Shown: positions 24,294 to 34,818 of the stretch, one piece after another
Position numbering within the stretch: position 1 is the stretch's first letter
How the letters are laid out: each line of letters starts with the position of its first letter
Source: Acidimicrobiia bacterium
Lineage (GTDB): Bacteria > Actinomycetota > Acidimicrobiia > Spongiisociales > UBA5794
Direction of reading: 5' to 3'
NCBI GenBank assembly: GCA_030431785.1
Contig: JAUIIM010000014.1
Coordinates: 1 to 36,893, forward strand
Length of the DNA: 36,893 bases
Position numbers and translations under genes: made by a program
Notes under the pieces: model-generated
Told to the model about the DNA's origin: nothing
Database searches by the model: none
What the model saw: the letters and a program-made list of their open reading frames with translations, nothing else

Positions 24294-25111
24294 TCTTCGG
24301 TACTTCCGGTCTGACGGTCCGCTACCACGGAACGACAGCACTATCGGATGTGTCGATGACTGCCGAACCAGGAGCCGTCACGATGGTCGTCGGCGGGGAC
24401 GGAGCAGGAAAGTCGACCCTCCTCAGGGCGCTCGCGGGACTCGCTGCACCGGCATCGGGCGTGATCAGTCGACCCGGATCCGAAGGGATTGGCTACCTAC
24501 CCACGGGCGCCGGGAGTTGGAGGAACCTGAGCGTCGACGAGAACATCACCTTCGTCGGTGGCTCGTACGGATTGACAGCCGCTGAGATACGCACGCGCGG
24601 CGACGACCTGTTGGAACGGGCCGGCCTCACTGAGGCACGCGACCGTCCCGCCGGGAAGCTGTCGGGCGGCATGCGCAACAAACTCGGGTTCTGCCTTGCG
24701 ATGCTGTCGGAACCGGATCTGCTGATCCTCGATGAACCGACGACCGGTGTCGATCCGGTGAGCCGCGTCGACCTGTGGCGTCTGGTGTCGGAGGCCGCAG
24801 CAGGTGGAGCCGCGGTCGTGATGGCCACCACCTACATGGACGAAGCCGAACGAGGCACGACCGTGTACCTCCTTGGTCGGGGCCGGGTGTTGGTCTCGGG
24901 GACACCGGACGAGATCGTGGATCGCATGCCCGGTGCGATCTCGACCACTCCTCATCCGAGCGAACCGTCCCGCGCTTGGCGAGCAGGCAGGCACTACCGC
25001 GAGTGGTGGCCAGACGGAACTATCGGTTCCGGCGAACCAGCAGACGCGACGCTCAGCGACGCCGCCGTCGTCGCGGAACTCGCGACTTTGGCCGGGGAGG
25101 TGTCGGCATGA
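24290..25111 (+). CDS. ABC exporter ATPase 1 (degenerate Q- and H-loops)
   Basis: A 273-residue ATPase with Walker A GGDGAGKST (near 39), signature LSGGMRNK (near 123) and Walker B LLILDEPT. The Q-loop glutamine is replaced (GYLPTGAG), and the H-loop reads ATTYMDEAE with Thr where His is usual. The N-terminal ABC domain of YbhF/RbbA-type double ATPases has, as far as I recall, a similar H-loop change, so this gene matches that half. It carries a 60-residue C-terminal extension of unclear role. Start ATG overlaps the permease stop (ATGA) and its own stop overlaps ATPase 2 in the same way. Confidence 0.9.
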   Translation: MIFGTSGLTVRYHGTTALSDVSMTAEPGAVTMVVGGDGAGKSTLLRALAGLAAPASGVISRPGSEGIGYLPTGAGSWRNLSVDENITFVGGSYGLTAAEIRTRGDDLLERAGLTEARDRPAGKLSGGMRNKLGFCLAMLSEPDLLILDEPTTGVDPVSRVDLWRLVSEAAAGGAAVVMATTYMDEAERGTTVYLLGRGRVLVSGTPDEIVDRMPGAISTTPHPSEPSRAWRAGRHYREWWPDGTIGSGEPADATLSDAAVVAELATLAGEVSA

Positions 25112-25962
25112 CGGCTGTCCTCGAGACGAGGAATCTCGTCAAACGGTTCGGATCGTTCACTGCGGTGGACGACGTCAACTACCTGGTCGGGCCAGGTGAG
25201 GTAGTCGGCCTCCTCGGAGCGAACGGAGCGGGCAAGACCACGACGATCCGGATGCTCGCCGGATTATTGAACCCCACCGGCGGTCAGGCGCTTCTGCTCG
25301 GTGGCATCCCGGATCGATCGGCGAGGCGCCGTCTCGGCTATGTCCCGCAAGGTCTGGGCCTGTATGCCGACCTCACGGTCGAACAGAACTTGGCGTTCAC
25401 CGCTGAGGCGTTCGGCGTGAGCAGCTCCGGCCTCCCTTCCTCCCTGGCGGGCGCCGCCGACCGATTGGTCTCCGACATCCCACTGGGGCTTCAACGACAG
25501 CTCGCCTTCATGGGTGCCCTTCAGCATGCGCCGGATGTCCTGATCCTCGACGAACCTACTTCGGGCGTTGAACCGCTTGGCGCAGCACGATTGTGGGACC
25601 GTATCCGCTCCGAGGCCGAGGGTGGTGCCGGAGTTCTCGTGTCGACGCACTCGATGGACGAGGCCATCCAGTGTGACCGTCTACTGATGATGGCGCAGGG
25701 AAGGATCGTTGCCGAAGGAACCGAGCGACAGATCGTTGGCGACACCACCGCGGTAGAGGTCGCAACCGACACGTGGCAAGAAGCGTTTTCGGTGTTGGCG
25801 CATTCAGGGTTCGTCGTGACCCTCGCCGGTCGCAAGGTGCGAGTCGTTGACGCATCGCCCGGTGCGGTTCGAACGTCACTGGACGACCACGACATCTCGG
25901 CAACGGTCACCGAGGCACCAGCCACACTCGAAGAAACGATGGCGCTGATCGCCCAACCCTGA
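25108..25962 (+). CDS. ABC exporter ATPase 2
   Basis: A 284-residue ATPase: Walker A GANGAGKTTT near 40, Q-loop GYVPQGLGLYADLTV, Walker B VLILDEPTSG and an intact H-loop (VSTHSMDEA). The signature is altered to IPLGLQRQL, as in the C-terminal ABC domain of YbhF-like proteins. Hence the intact H- and Q-loops here may pair with the canonical signature of ATPase 1, the pattern of an asymmetric heterodimer with one full and one degenerate site (inference). GGGGAGG lies seven bases before the ATG. It is the last gene of the exporter operon. Confidence 0.92.
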   Translation: MTAVLETRNLVKRFGSFTAVDDVNYLVGPGEVVGLLGANGAGKTTTIRMLAGLLNPTGGQALLLGGIPDRSARRRLGYVPQGLGLYADLTVEQNLAFTAEAFGVSSSGLPSSLAGAADRLVSDIPLGLQRQLAFMGALQHAPDVLILDEPTSGVEPLGAARLWDRIRSEAEGGAGVLVSTHSMDEAIQCDRLLMMAQGRIVAEGTERQIVGDTTAVEVATDTWQEAFSVLAHSGFVVTLAGRKVRVVDASPGAVRTSLDDHDISATVTEAPATLEETMALIAQP

Positions 25963-28642
<2,680 letters not shown>

Positions 28643-28643
<1 letters not shown>

Positions 28644-28695
28644 CGAGCAGAGCTCGCTCGCCAGATCTCGGAGATTGCTTGCGGCTGCGGCAAGC
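28643..28695. terminator. Two hairpins between convergent metX and DEAD-box helicase genes
   Basis: GCGAGC-AGA-GCTCGC (28643-28657) begins in the metX stop codon; GCTTGC-GGCTGCG-GCAAGC (28677-28695) lies next to the helicase stop. Neither has a clear T-run on the needed side. They probably end the two converging transcripts. Confidence 0.5.
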
Positions 28696-28703
28696 CGTAG
28701 GGC

Positions 28704-30242
28704 TCACGTGGCGAAGCGGACCTTGAGTGGGCGTCCGGAGTAGTTCTTGCCGTTGAGTTCGTGGACGGCGCGGGATGCGTCCGACTTCGGCATCGTCACG
28801 AAACCGACACCCTTGGAGCGTCCGCGTCGATCCATCTTCACCTTGGCGTCGTAGACCTTGCCGTGCTTCCCGAGCAGCTTTGCAAGCTCCTCGTCGCGCA
28901 CCTTCCACGGCAGGTTCCCGATGTAGACATCCTGCTTCGCCCCGTTCGACTGTCCGTGCGAGGTCTGCTTGGTGGGCTTCTGAGCTCGGGGCTTGTGGTC
29001 ACGTCCCGAGTTCGGCGCCGATCGATCAGACTTCCGCGTCCGTGCTTCGGATCTCGGACTGCCAGTCTTGGCCTTCGCATTCCTGCTGGGATCTGAGATC
29101 TGGGATCTGATATCTCCGAGGATCTTCTCGGGTCGAGCGGGCCGAATCGGCTCGTCCATGTTCAGGTTCCGCTGCATGCGGATCACCGCACGCTTCTCCT
29201 TCGGAGTGACGAGGCTGACAACAGTTCCCGACGCCCCTGCTCGCGCCGTCCGTCCGGATCGGTGGAGGTAGTCCTTGTGGCCCTGCGGTGGATCGAAGTG
29301 GACCACCGTCGCAACGTCGTCTACGTGGATCCCACGAGCGGCGACATCCGTCGCAACGAGCGCCTCGACCTTCCCGTCGGCGAAGTCCTTCAGGGCGCGA
29401 TTGCGCTGATTCTGTGAGCGTCCACCATGCATCGACACTGCACGCACACCTTCGCGGGAGAGCTGTTTTGCGAGCCGGTCGGCGCCGTGACGGGTTCGAG
29501 CGAACACGATGGTGCTCGACGACATCCCGATGGCCGCGGCCGCGTGATCAACCTTCTCGTTCTTTTCGACCATCCAAAAGTGATGGGTCGCTTCCGTTGC
29601 TTGCGGTTCCGCCCCGCCGACTTCATGCCGTGCAGGGTTGTCCTGGTAGCGGTTGATCAACGTCGCGACGTCACCGTCGAGCGTGGCGGAGAACAGGAGC
29701 GTCTGACGCTTCTTCGCCGTCTGGTCGAGGATGCGTTTCACGGGCGGAAGGAAGCCCATGTCGGCCATGCGATCAGCCTCATCGATCGCCACGATTTTCA
29801 CATGACTGAGATCGACGATCCGCTGCTCGATGAGGTCTTCCAGCCGACCGGGGGTCGCAACCAGGACGTCGACACCACGACCGAGCCAGTCGCGTTGTGT
29901 GTTGTAGCGGACGCCACCGAAGACGGCGAACACCTGGCGGCCGGCCGCCTTTCCGAACGGGGCCAGGTCCAGGCGGATCTGTGCCGCCAACTCTCTCGTC
30001 GGGGCGAGGATGAGCGCCTCCGGCTTGTTCGGCGCAGCCTTCTTGACGCGTGCGAGGATCGGAAGACCGAACGCCAGCGTCTTCCCGGATCCGGTCGGTG
30101 CACGGCCAGCAACATCGCGGCCTGCCATCGAATCGGGGATCGTGGCTGCCTGGACAGGAAACGCCTCGGTGATGCCGTCGTCGGCGAGAACGTCGACGAA
30201 ACGGTCGGGGAGACCAAGATCGGCAAAGGACGGGTTGGACAT
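28704..30242 (-). CDS. DEAD-box RNA helicase with C-terminal RRM
   Basis: A 512-residue RNA helicase for RNA unwinding, likely in ribosome assembly or RNA decay. Motifs: Q-motif region FPVQAATIP, Walker A APTGSGKT near 49, PTRELAAQ, TPGRLEDL, IDEADRMADMG near 157, SATLDG, then VATDVAARGIHVDDV and HRSGRTARAG. A basic, Ser/Arg/Lys-rich linker (about 365-430) joins a true RRM: RNP2 VYIGNL and RNP1 KGVGFVTM. Part of the linker is coded by AGATC/AGATCCC words like the spacer repeats. Start ATG at 30242 with GAGGAG seven bases upstream. A possible -10 (TACACT, minus strand, 30424-30429) implies a long leader of about 175 bases. Confidence 0.92.
   Translation of the reverse strand: MSNPSFADLGLPDRFVDVLADDGITEAFPVQAATIPDSMAGRDVAGRAPTGSGKTLAFGLPILARVKKAAPNKPEALILAPTRELAAQIRLDLAPFGKAAGRQVFAVFGGVRYNTQRDWLGRGVDVLVATPGRLEDLIEQRIVDLSHVKIVAIDEADRMADMGFLPPVKRILDQTAKKRQTLLFSATLDGDVATLINRYQDNPARHEVGGAEPQATEATHHFWMVEKNEKVDHAAAAIGMSSSTIVFARTRHGADRLAKQLSREGVRAVSMHGGRSQNQRNRALKDFADGKVEALVATDVAARGIHVDDVATVVHFDPPQGHKDYLHRSGRTARAGASGTVVSLVTPKEKRAVIRMQRNLNMDEPIRPARPEKILGDIRSQISDPSRNAKAKTGSPRSEARTRKSDRSAPNSGRDHKPRAQKPTKQTSHGQSNGAKQDVYIGNLPWKVRDEELAKLLGKHGKVYDAKVKMDRRGRSKGVGFVTMPKSDASRAVHELNGKNYSGRPLKVRFAT
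29089..29118. repeat. GATCTG-word repeat inside the helicase linker
   Basis: GGGATCTGAGATCTGGGATC and a following TGATATCTC form about four 7-base words within the coding sequence for the linker residues ILGDIRSQISDPSRNA. The words match those of the intergenic repeat family, here lying in frame in a disordered part of a protein. Confidence 0.6.
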
Positions 30243-30505
30243 GTGTGACTCCTCAGCCCCGAGAGAGGGCGGGTTGTAGTTCGGTCTCGTCACACCGTGC
30301 GACGCCATCGCCGCAGAGGGTGAGATTCGGCCGAAAGAGGCGGTCCAACCGGTGAGAAGTGTGTGTCGATGAACCCTCGGGGAAGCGACGAAGCGCTGGC
30401 CTCCACCCGAGGCGACAACCAGGAGTGTATTGGAAGAGGCTGGATAGTCGCGGAACTCCGGCTCGAGATGCTCGAGGGGTGGATTCTTGGATGATCAGAT
30501 TCTCG

Positions 30506-30525
30506 GATTGTCGGTACCGACAATC
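30506..30525. promoter_or_regulatory. 20-bp perfect palindrome upstream of deoC
   Basis: Half-site GATTGTCGGT followed by its exact reverse complement ACCGACAATC. It ends 60 bases before the deoC -10 box, a possible position for a dimeric regulator. The right half recurs in the octamer tract at 23184-23195, so it may instead be a by-product of the repeat family. Confidence 0.5.
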
Positions 30526-30585
30526 TGACAATCCGACGATCCGACCATCGACCTCGGTTGTCTATACATTTGCTCCGGAACTCGC

Positions 30586-30591
30586 TACAGT
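30586..30591 (+). promoter_or_regulatory. -10 box for leaderless deoC
   Basis: TACAGT ends seven bases before the deoC ATG with no ribosome-binding site between, the leaderless arrangement. The upstream segment TTGTCTATACATTTG is locally AT-rich but offers no -35 at 16-18 spacing. Confidence 0.5.
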
Positions 30592-30598
30592 CGTCGCC

Positions 30599-31297
30599 AT
30601 GACCACACAACTCACAGCCCACGATGTGACCTACGAACAGGTCGCAAAGATGATCGACCACTCCCTGCTCCGCCCCGAGCTGACGCTCGATGACGTTGCA
30701 GAAGGGTGCGAGATCGCCGCGAAGTACCAGGTCGCCTCGGCCACGGTGAAGCCAGCAGACATCCCGTTCGCCGTCAAGGCACTCGAAGGAAGCGGCGTGC
30801 CCGTGTCGACCGTGGTGGGTTTCCCCCATGGCTCATCGACGACCCGGACCAAGGTGTTCGAGGCGCGCCAATGCATCGCCGATGGAGCGATCGAGCTCGA
30901 TATGGTGATCAACATCGGGCGGATGAAGGGCGGAGACATCGACTACGTCCAGAACGAGATCGGCGCCATCGTGTCGGAGGCGGGCAACGATGCCATCGTC
31001 AAGGTCATCTTCGAGAATGCGTACCTGACCGACGACGAAATCGTTGCCGCATCCAAGGCGACGGAAGCCGCCGGCGCGGCATTCACCAAGACCTCGACCG
31101 GATTCGCACCGACGGGTGCGACCATCGAGGACCTCACGCTGATGCGCTCCTCCGTGTCCGATGCCGTCGAAGTCAAGGCCGCGGGCGGTGTGCGGACACT
31201 CGACGGCCTCCTCGAGGTCATGTCCATCGGCGTCACGCGCATCGGTGCGACCCGCACTGACGAGATGCTCGAGGACTACAAGCGTCGGACCGGCTGA
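30599..31297 (+). CDS. deoC: Deoxyribose-phosphate aldolase
   Basis: DeoC cleaves 2-deoxyribose 5-phosphate to glyceraldehyde 3-phosphate and acetaldehyde in deoxynucleoside salvage. The 232-residue class I aldolase shows IDHSLLRPELT near residue 19, STVVGFPHGSSTTRTKVFEA near 64, the catalytic-Asp segment AIELDMVINIG near 92, the Schiff-base lysine in FTKTSTGF near 156, and the proton-relay lysine VKAAGGVR near 184. ATG at 30599 is probably leaderless. No other deo gene is adjacent. Confidence 0.96.
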   Translation: MTTQLTAHDVTYEQVAKMIDHSLLRPELTLDDVAEGCEIAAKYQVASATVKPADIPFAVKALEGSGVPVSTVVGFPHGSSTTRTKVFEARQCIADGAIELDMVINIGRMKGGDIDYVQNEIGAIVSEAGNDAIVKVIFENAYLTDDEIVAASKATEAAGAAFTKTSTGFAPTGATIEDLTLMRSSVSDAVEVKAAGGVRTLDGLLEVMSIGVTRIGATRTDEMLEDYKRRTG

Positions 31298-31393
31298 CGG
31301 GTACGCAGCCGTACCGACGCCCGTGCGAGATACGCCGAAGCACGACGGCTGACCACTTCCAGAAATAGTCACTTCGGGGTCAGAACCTGCTGA

Positions 31394-31399
31394 TAGGGT
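31394..31399 (+). promoter_or_regulatory. Possible -10 box of first SLH gene
   Basis: TAGGGT 29 bases before the GTG, followed by AAAAGGAG. Similar to the TAGGCT box of its downstream paralogue. Confidence 0.4.
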
Positions 31400-31428
31400 G
31401 AACTCAGGAGTCCACAAAAGGAGTGGTT

Positions 31429-32145
31429 GTGAGTACCCAGAGGAAGCGGAGTTGGCGCGCGTTGCTGGTCGTGGCCACGGCGATGTTCGTCCTGATCCCT
31501 GCGGCCGTGTATGCAAGTCACGTATTCGGTGACGTCCCCGACAGCGACTACGGCCACGATGCCATCGCATGGGTCGCGGACAAAGAAGTCACCCTCGGGT
31601 GCGGTGGGGGCAACTACTGCCCGGACGACCCGGTGACACGGCGTGACATGGCGCTGTTCATGCAACGACAAGCCCAGAACATGGGACCGATCATGGTGAC
31701 CGATTTCGGGTCCGGAACCTACTCGTCACCGATCGCCGGAGCGACCCACAAACTCTCGACGTTGACGGTCGACGTCCCGTTGGACACCGGGGGCGTGTCG
31801 TTCTACTCCAACGTGTTCGGTTTCAACGGCGCCGACCTGACATGGGCCTATGTCGACGTGAGAGCCGGGACAGACTGCACAGGCGGATCCGTCTCGACGG
31901 AGGGTCACATGAACATGGGGCCGACAGCCGGATCGTCGGCGGCATCGGCTGCCACAGTCGGCTGGGCCTATCCGAACGCAGGGCTTCAGTCGTACTCGTT
32001 GTGCCTTGACACGTCATCGGCCTTCAACTCCAGCGTCGACATCGACTTCGACTTCGTGATCCAATGGATGGATGACGCAAATCAGGGCGGCCCTGTCCCG
32101 CTGTCGGGTGTCGACTCGAGCAGTCCTCGGTTCGGAAACGACTAA
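31429..32145 (+). CDS. Secreted protein with single SLH-like domain (paralogue 1)
   Basis: A 238-residue exported protein. A basic start (STQRKRSWR) and a hydrophobic segment ending in AVYAS form a signal peptide of about 30 residues. Residues 33-85 are one SLH-type repeat: FGDVPDSDYGHDAIAWVADK followed by GCGGGNYCPDDPVTRRDMAL. Such domains attach proteins to cell-wall polymers when present in threes; a single copy may act differently. The remaining 150 residues look like a beta-rich domain with two further Cys (GTDC and SLCLD). GTG at 31429 has AGGAG six bases upstream. It is 50% or so alike in the SLH part to the next gene. Confidence 0.82.
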   Translation: MSTQRKRSWRALLVVATAMFVLIPAAVYASHVFGDVPDSDYGHDAIAWVADKEVTLGCGGGNYCPDDPVTRRDMALFMQRQAQNMGPIMVTDFGSGTYSSPIAGATHKLSTLTVDVPLDTGGVSFYSNVFGFNGADLTWAYVDVRAGTDCTGGSVSTEGHMNMGPTAGSSAASAATVGWAYPNAGLQSYSLCLDTSSAFNSSVDIDFDFVIQWMDDANQGGPVPLSGVDSSSPRFGND

Positions 32146-32164
32146 CCCGCACCTTGAGCCAACC

Positions 32165-32200
32165 GAAGATGCCGTCACCGAGATCGGTGGCGGCATCTTC
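32165..32200 (+). terminator. Strong hairpin between the SLH paralogues
   Basis: A 16-pair stem: GAAGATGCCGTCACCG pairs with CGGTGGCGGCATCTTC around loop AGAT, with one G-U. It lies 19 bases after the first SLH gene. No T-run follows. Confidence 0.7.
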
Positions 32201-32238
32201 GCGCCCGGGTCCACTTCTCACGGCGAATCGCCAAGTGG

Positions 32239-32244
32239 TAGGCT
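32239..32244 (+). promoter_or_regulatory. Possible -10 box of second SLH gene
   Basis: TAGGCT, 29 bases before the GTG start and the same distance as in the first SLH gene, followed by AAAGGGAGA. Each paralogue thus seems to have its own promoter. Confidence 0.45.
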
Positions 32245-32273
32245 GAAATTCGTTTCCGAACAAAGGGAGAGAC

Positions 32274-33026
32274 GTGGAACGACCAATCAGGCGAAAGTGG
32301 CGCGCCATCCTCGTCGCTGTGGTTGCGGCCGCGGTGATGGTTCCCGTGGCGGTCATCGCATCACACGATTTCGTGGACGTACCGGACGAGGACTATGCGC
32401 ACGATGCCATCGGATGGGTGGCCTCGAAGGGCGTCACGATCGGTTGTGGTCCTGACATCTACTGTCCTGACGACCCGGTCATCCGTCGTGACATGGCGCT
32501 ATTCATGCAGCGCCAGGCGTACAACATGGGGACTCGGGTAACGAGCGAGCTTCTGAGCAGCAGCATCGACTCAGACGATTCCGGCACCCTGGTCAAACTC
32601 GGCGAGCTGACGCTGTCGGCTCCGCTCAGCGGTGGTTCGTACACCTTCGACGCAACGATCGCTGTCACTGAGGGCAGCGAGCCGCAGTGGGGTCTCGTGT
32701 GGGTCGAGCTCGACGGCACCTGCGATGGGTCCGGCGTAGCCAGCACACAGGGCATGTGGGACACCGTATCGACGGGGATCTCGGCGGGATCGACCGACGG
32801 GAACATCGAAGCATCGATCGGACCGGCGACTGCGTCGCTGTGCACGCTCCCCTTCAGTGTGAACGCCACCACGTCGGCGTTCTCCGGTGACTTCATCGCC
32901 CAATGGACCGACGATCCGCTGAACGAGGACACGGACTTCGCCGTGACGAGCGTCACCCGGACAATCGATCTCGATACCGTCCGAGAGAAGTTCGCTGCTC
33001 GTGCAGCGGCGCTCGCAAGCGACTGA
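32274..33026 (+). CDS. Secreted protein with single SLH-like domain (paralogue 2)
   Basis: A 250-residue exported protein, paralogue of the gene just upstream. Signal peptide: ERPIRRKWR then a hydrophobic run to AVIAS. SLH-like repeat: FVDVPDEDYAHDAIGWVASK followed by GCGPDIYCPDDPVIRRDMAL, with the same two Cys residues (GCG..YC) as paralogue 1. The C-terminal domain shares the Cys positions (GTC and SLCTL) and the FIAQWTDD / FVIQWMDD motif, so the duplication covers the whole gene. GTG at 32274 with AAAGGGAGA upstream. Function unknown; a surface or extracellular role is likely. Confidence 0.82.
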   Translation: MERPIRRKWRAILVAVVAAAVMVPVAVIASHDFVDVPDEDYAHDAIGWVASKGVTIGCGPDIYCPDDPVIRRDMALFMQRQAYNMGTRVTSELLSSSIDSDDSGTLVKLGELTLSAPLSGGSYTFDATIAVTEGSEPQWGLVWVELDGTCDGSGVASTQGMWDTVSTGISAGSTDGNIEASIGPATASLCTLPFSVNATTSAFSGDFIAQWTDDPLNEDTDFAVTSVTRTIDLDTVREKFAARAAALASD

Positions 33027-33059
33027 CGATCGACGGGTCCTCGACCCGACACACAACAC

Positions 33060-33087
33060 GAAGGCCCCGAGGAGACTCGGGGCCTTC
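33060..33087. terminator. Convergent terminator, perfect 12-bp stem
   Basis: GAAGGCCCCGAG, loop GAGA, CTCGGGGCCTTC: a perfect 12-pair stem with a GNRA tetraloop between the converging SLH and ROK genes. It can serve both strands. Confidence 0.8.
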
Positions 33088-33108
33088 GGCATTCCCAGGT
33101 GGTTGACC

Positions 33109-34014
33109 TCAGTGAGTCGACATCCCGGCCAGGGCGGCTCCGATTGCACCGGCTTTCCCACCGAGCGCAGCTTTCAGGATGGTGATCTCAGCAGGGTCCA
33201 CCAGCGTGATGCGCTCGTCGACCGCAGAACGCAGCGGATCGAGCACGAGCGCCCCCGCCGACATGATCCCGCCGCCCATCACCACAGTGTCGATGCCGAC
33301 GAGGGCGACCACATTGGCGATACCGATCGCCAAGTAGTCAAGCGCCTCATGGGTTGCTCGAAGCGCTGCCGGGTCGCCCTCCCCTGCCGCCTTGTAGGCA
33401 GCCTCGGCATTTTTGACACCGGCAGCCAACGCTATCGCGGACCCTTTGGCGACTGCCTCGAGGCAGCCACGGTTCCCACAGCCGCACAACGGGCCGTCGG
33501 GTTCGACCGTCTGATGACCGAACTCGCCCGCCGTACCGAACGCCCCTCCATGAACCTGCCCGTCGATCATGATCCCGCCCCCAATGCCGGTACCAAGCGT
33601 GACACCGAGCATGAAGCGCGATCCCTGTCCTGCACCGACCGTCCCCTCGGCGAGGGTGAAGGCACGGGCGTCGTTGATGATGTTCGTCGGGATGCCCAGG
33701 CCTTCGCCCACCAGGTCGCGCAGCGGATAGCCATCCCACGGCCCTGGAAGGTTCGGGAACAACTCGATCGTTCCCGCTTCGGCATCGAACAGACCTGGGA
33801 CGCCAAGACCAGCGCCGGTAAAGGGACCGAACTGCTCCGCAGTCGACCGACCGACGTCGACCAGGCGGTCGCGCACGTGGTCCGGTCCGTGAGCAGCTTG
33901 GGTGCGGACCTTGTCGTCGTGGAGGACCTTCGGAGTGTCGCCTCCGACATCTTCGATCACCGCCACTTTGATGTTCGTGCCGCCGAGATCGAGGCCCAGA
34001 TATCGCTCAGCCAT
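33109..34014 (-). CDS. ROK family sugar kinase
   Basis: A 301-residue ROK kinase, probably for glucose or N-acetylglucosamine. It has the ATP motif GLDLGGTNIK (residues 6-15), NDARAFTLAEG near 115, GVTLGTGIGGG near 135 and the ROK zinc site GHQTVEPDG..CGCGNRGCLE near 165-185. No N-terminal helix-turn-helix is present, so it is a kinase rather than a NagC-type repressor. ATG at 34014 has GGAGGGGG upstream and overlaps the gntR stop by eight bases. Its operon partner and the nearby GH3 and ABC genes suggest amino-sugar use (inference). Confidence 0.9.
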   Translation of the reverse strand: MAERYLGLDLGGTNIKVAVIEDVGGDTPKVLHDDKVRTQAAHGPDHVRDRLVDVGRSTAEQFGPFTGAGLGVPGLFDAEAGTIELFPNLPGPWDGYPLRDLVGEGLGIPTNIINDARAFTLAEGTVGAGQGSRFMLGVTLGTGIGGGIMIDGQVHGGAFGTAGEFGHQTVEPDGPLCGCGNRGCLEAVAKGSAIALAAGVKNAEAAYKAAGEGDPAALRATHEALDYLAIGIANVVALVGIDTVVMGGGIMSAGALVLDPLRSAVDERITLVDPAEITILKAALGGKAGAIGAALAGMSTH

Positions 34015-34735
34015 CGCCCCCTCCTGCCTGATCGTGTGGGAACAACACGGCAGTAAAGCTGTATCGATCTGCGACGTACACCGTCGTCGTGTGTTCGAGC
34101 GGACGACCGTCCTGATCGTAGATCGTACGTTCCTCACTCAGCACGACCGACGCCGGCTCAAGATCCAGGTGTTCCTGTTCGTAGTCGGTCGCCAGTCTGG
34201 CGGAGACCTCCGCATCGGCTTTCGAGGGAAGGTGGCCAGCGTCCGTGAAGGCTCGGTGCAAAGAGCCGTCGAGGGTGTCCTCGTCGAACGCCGCTGCGAT
34301 GTCCGCCGGAATCACCGCACGCTCGATGGCCATCGGTACGTCATCAGCCAACCGAACCCGCTCGACGATGGACACCGGATCGCCGTCGACGATGCCGAGC
34401 GCTGTTGCGTCATCGGCGGTGGCTTTCCCCAATCGGCGCTCGATCATCGTGGACGAAGCGTGGAGACCTCGGACCCGCATGCTCTCGGTGAATGACAGAG
34501 GGGATCCCAGCGATCGGGGGACACGACGCTTTGCGATGAACGTTCCCTTCCCACGGCGCCGTTCGACGAGGTGCTCGTGGACGAGCAACTGGACGGCCTG
34601 GCGTGCCGTCATCCGTGACACGTTGAACTGGTCGCACAGTTCGGCGTCTGATGGGAGGAGATCACCCGGTTCGCCCTTTGCGACGAGCTCGCGCAGGTGT
34701 TCGGCGATATCGAGATACACGGCGCGCTGGGACAC
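34007..34735 (-). CDS. GntR/HutC-family regulator (DasR/NagR-like)
   Basis: A 242-residue regulator. Residues 1-70 form the GntR winged helix: YLDIAEHLRELVAKGEPGD, LLPSDAELCDQFNVSRMTAR and QAVQLLVHEHLVERRRGKGT. Residues 85-230 are a UTRA effector domain with SIVERVRLADDVPMAIERA and EERTIYDQDGRPL. HutC-type regulators such as DasR and NagR respond to amino-sugar phosphates. GTG at 34735 is chosen because GGAGGAG lies five bases upstream; the longer open frame has no family sequence. It is translationally linked to the ROK kinase. No clear DasR-type operator was seen in the 80-base upstream spacer. Confidence 0.9.
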   Translation of the reverse strand: MSQRAVYLDIAEHLRELVAKGEPGDLLPSDAELCDQFNVSRMTARQAVQLLVHEHLVERRRGKGTFIAKRRVPRSLGSPLSFTESMRVRGLHASSTMIERRLGKATADDATALGIVDGDPVSIVERVRLADDVPMAIERAVIPADIAAAFDEDTLDGSLHRAFTDAGHLPSKADAEVSARLATDYEQEHLDLEPASVVLSEERTIYDQDGRPLEHTTTVYVADRYSFTAVLFPHDQAGGGDG

Positions 34736-34767
34736 GGTGTCTCCTCCGGGTGGTTGGTTGCCCGTCG

Positions 34768-34773
34768 ATACTA
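34768..34773 (-). promoter_or_regulatory. Possible -10 box of the gntR-ROK operon
   Basis: TAGTAT on the minus strand, 32 bases before the GTG, with the Shine-Dalgarno GGAGGAG between. A GTGAC direct repeat (GTGACGAGCGTGAC) lies further upstream, close to the end of the GH3 gene. Confidence 0.4.
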
Positions 34774-34818
34774 GGACGTCGACGCCACCGACCTCATGCC
34801 GAACCGAAGTCACGCTCG

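Larger units (their letters stand above)
30243..30598. other. Divergent spacer helicase / deoC
   Basis: 356 bases without a gene. The left part (30243-30430) is the probable long leader of the helicase mRNA. The right part (30470-30560) carries 7-8 base words (GATTCTTG, GATGATCA, GATTCTCG, GATTGTCG; then ACAATCTG, ACAATCCG, ACGATCCG, ACCATCG) centred on a 20-bp palindrome. The deoC promoter lies at the far right. Confidence 0.6.
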
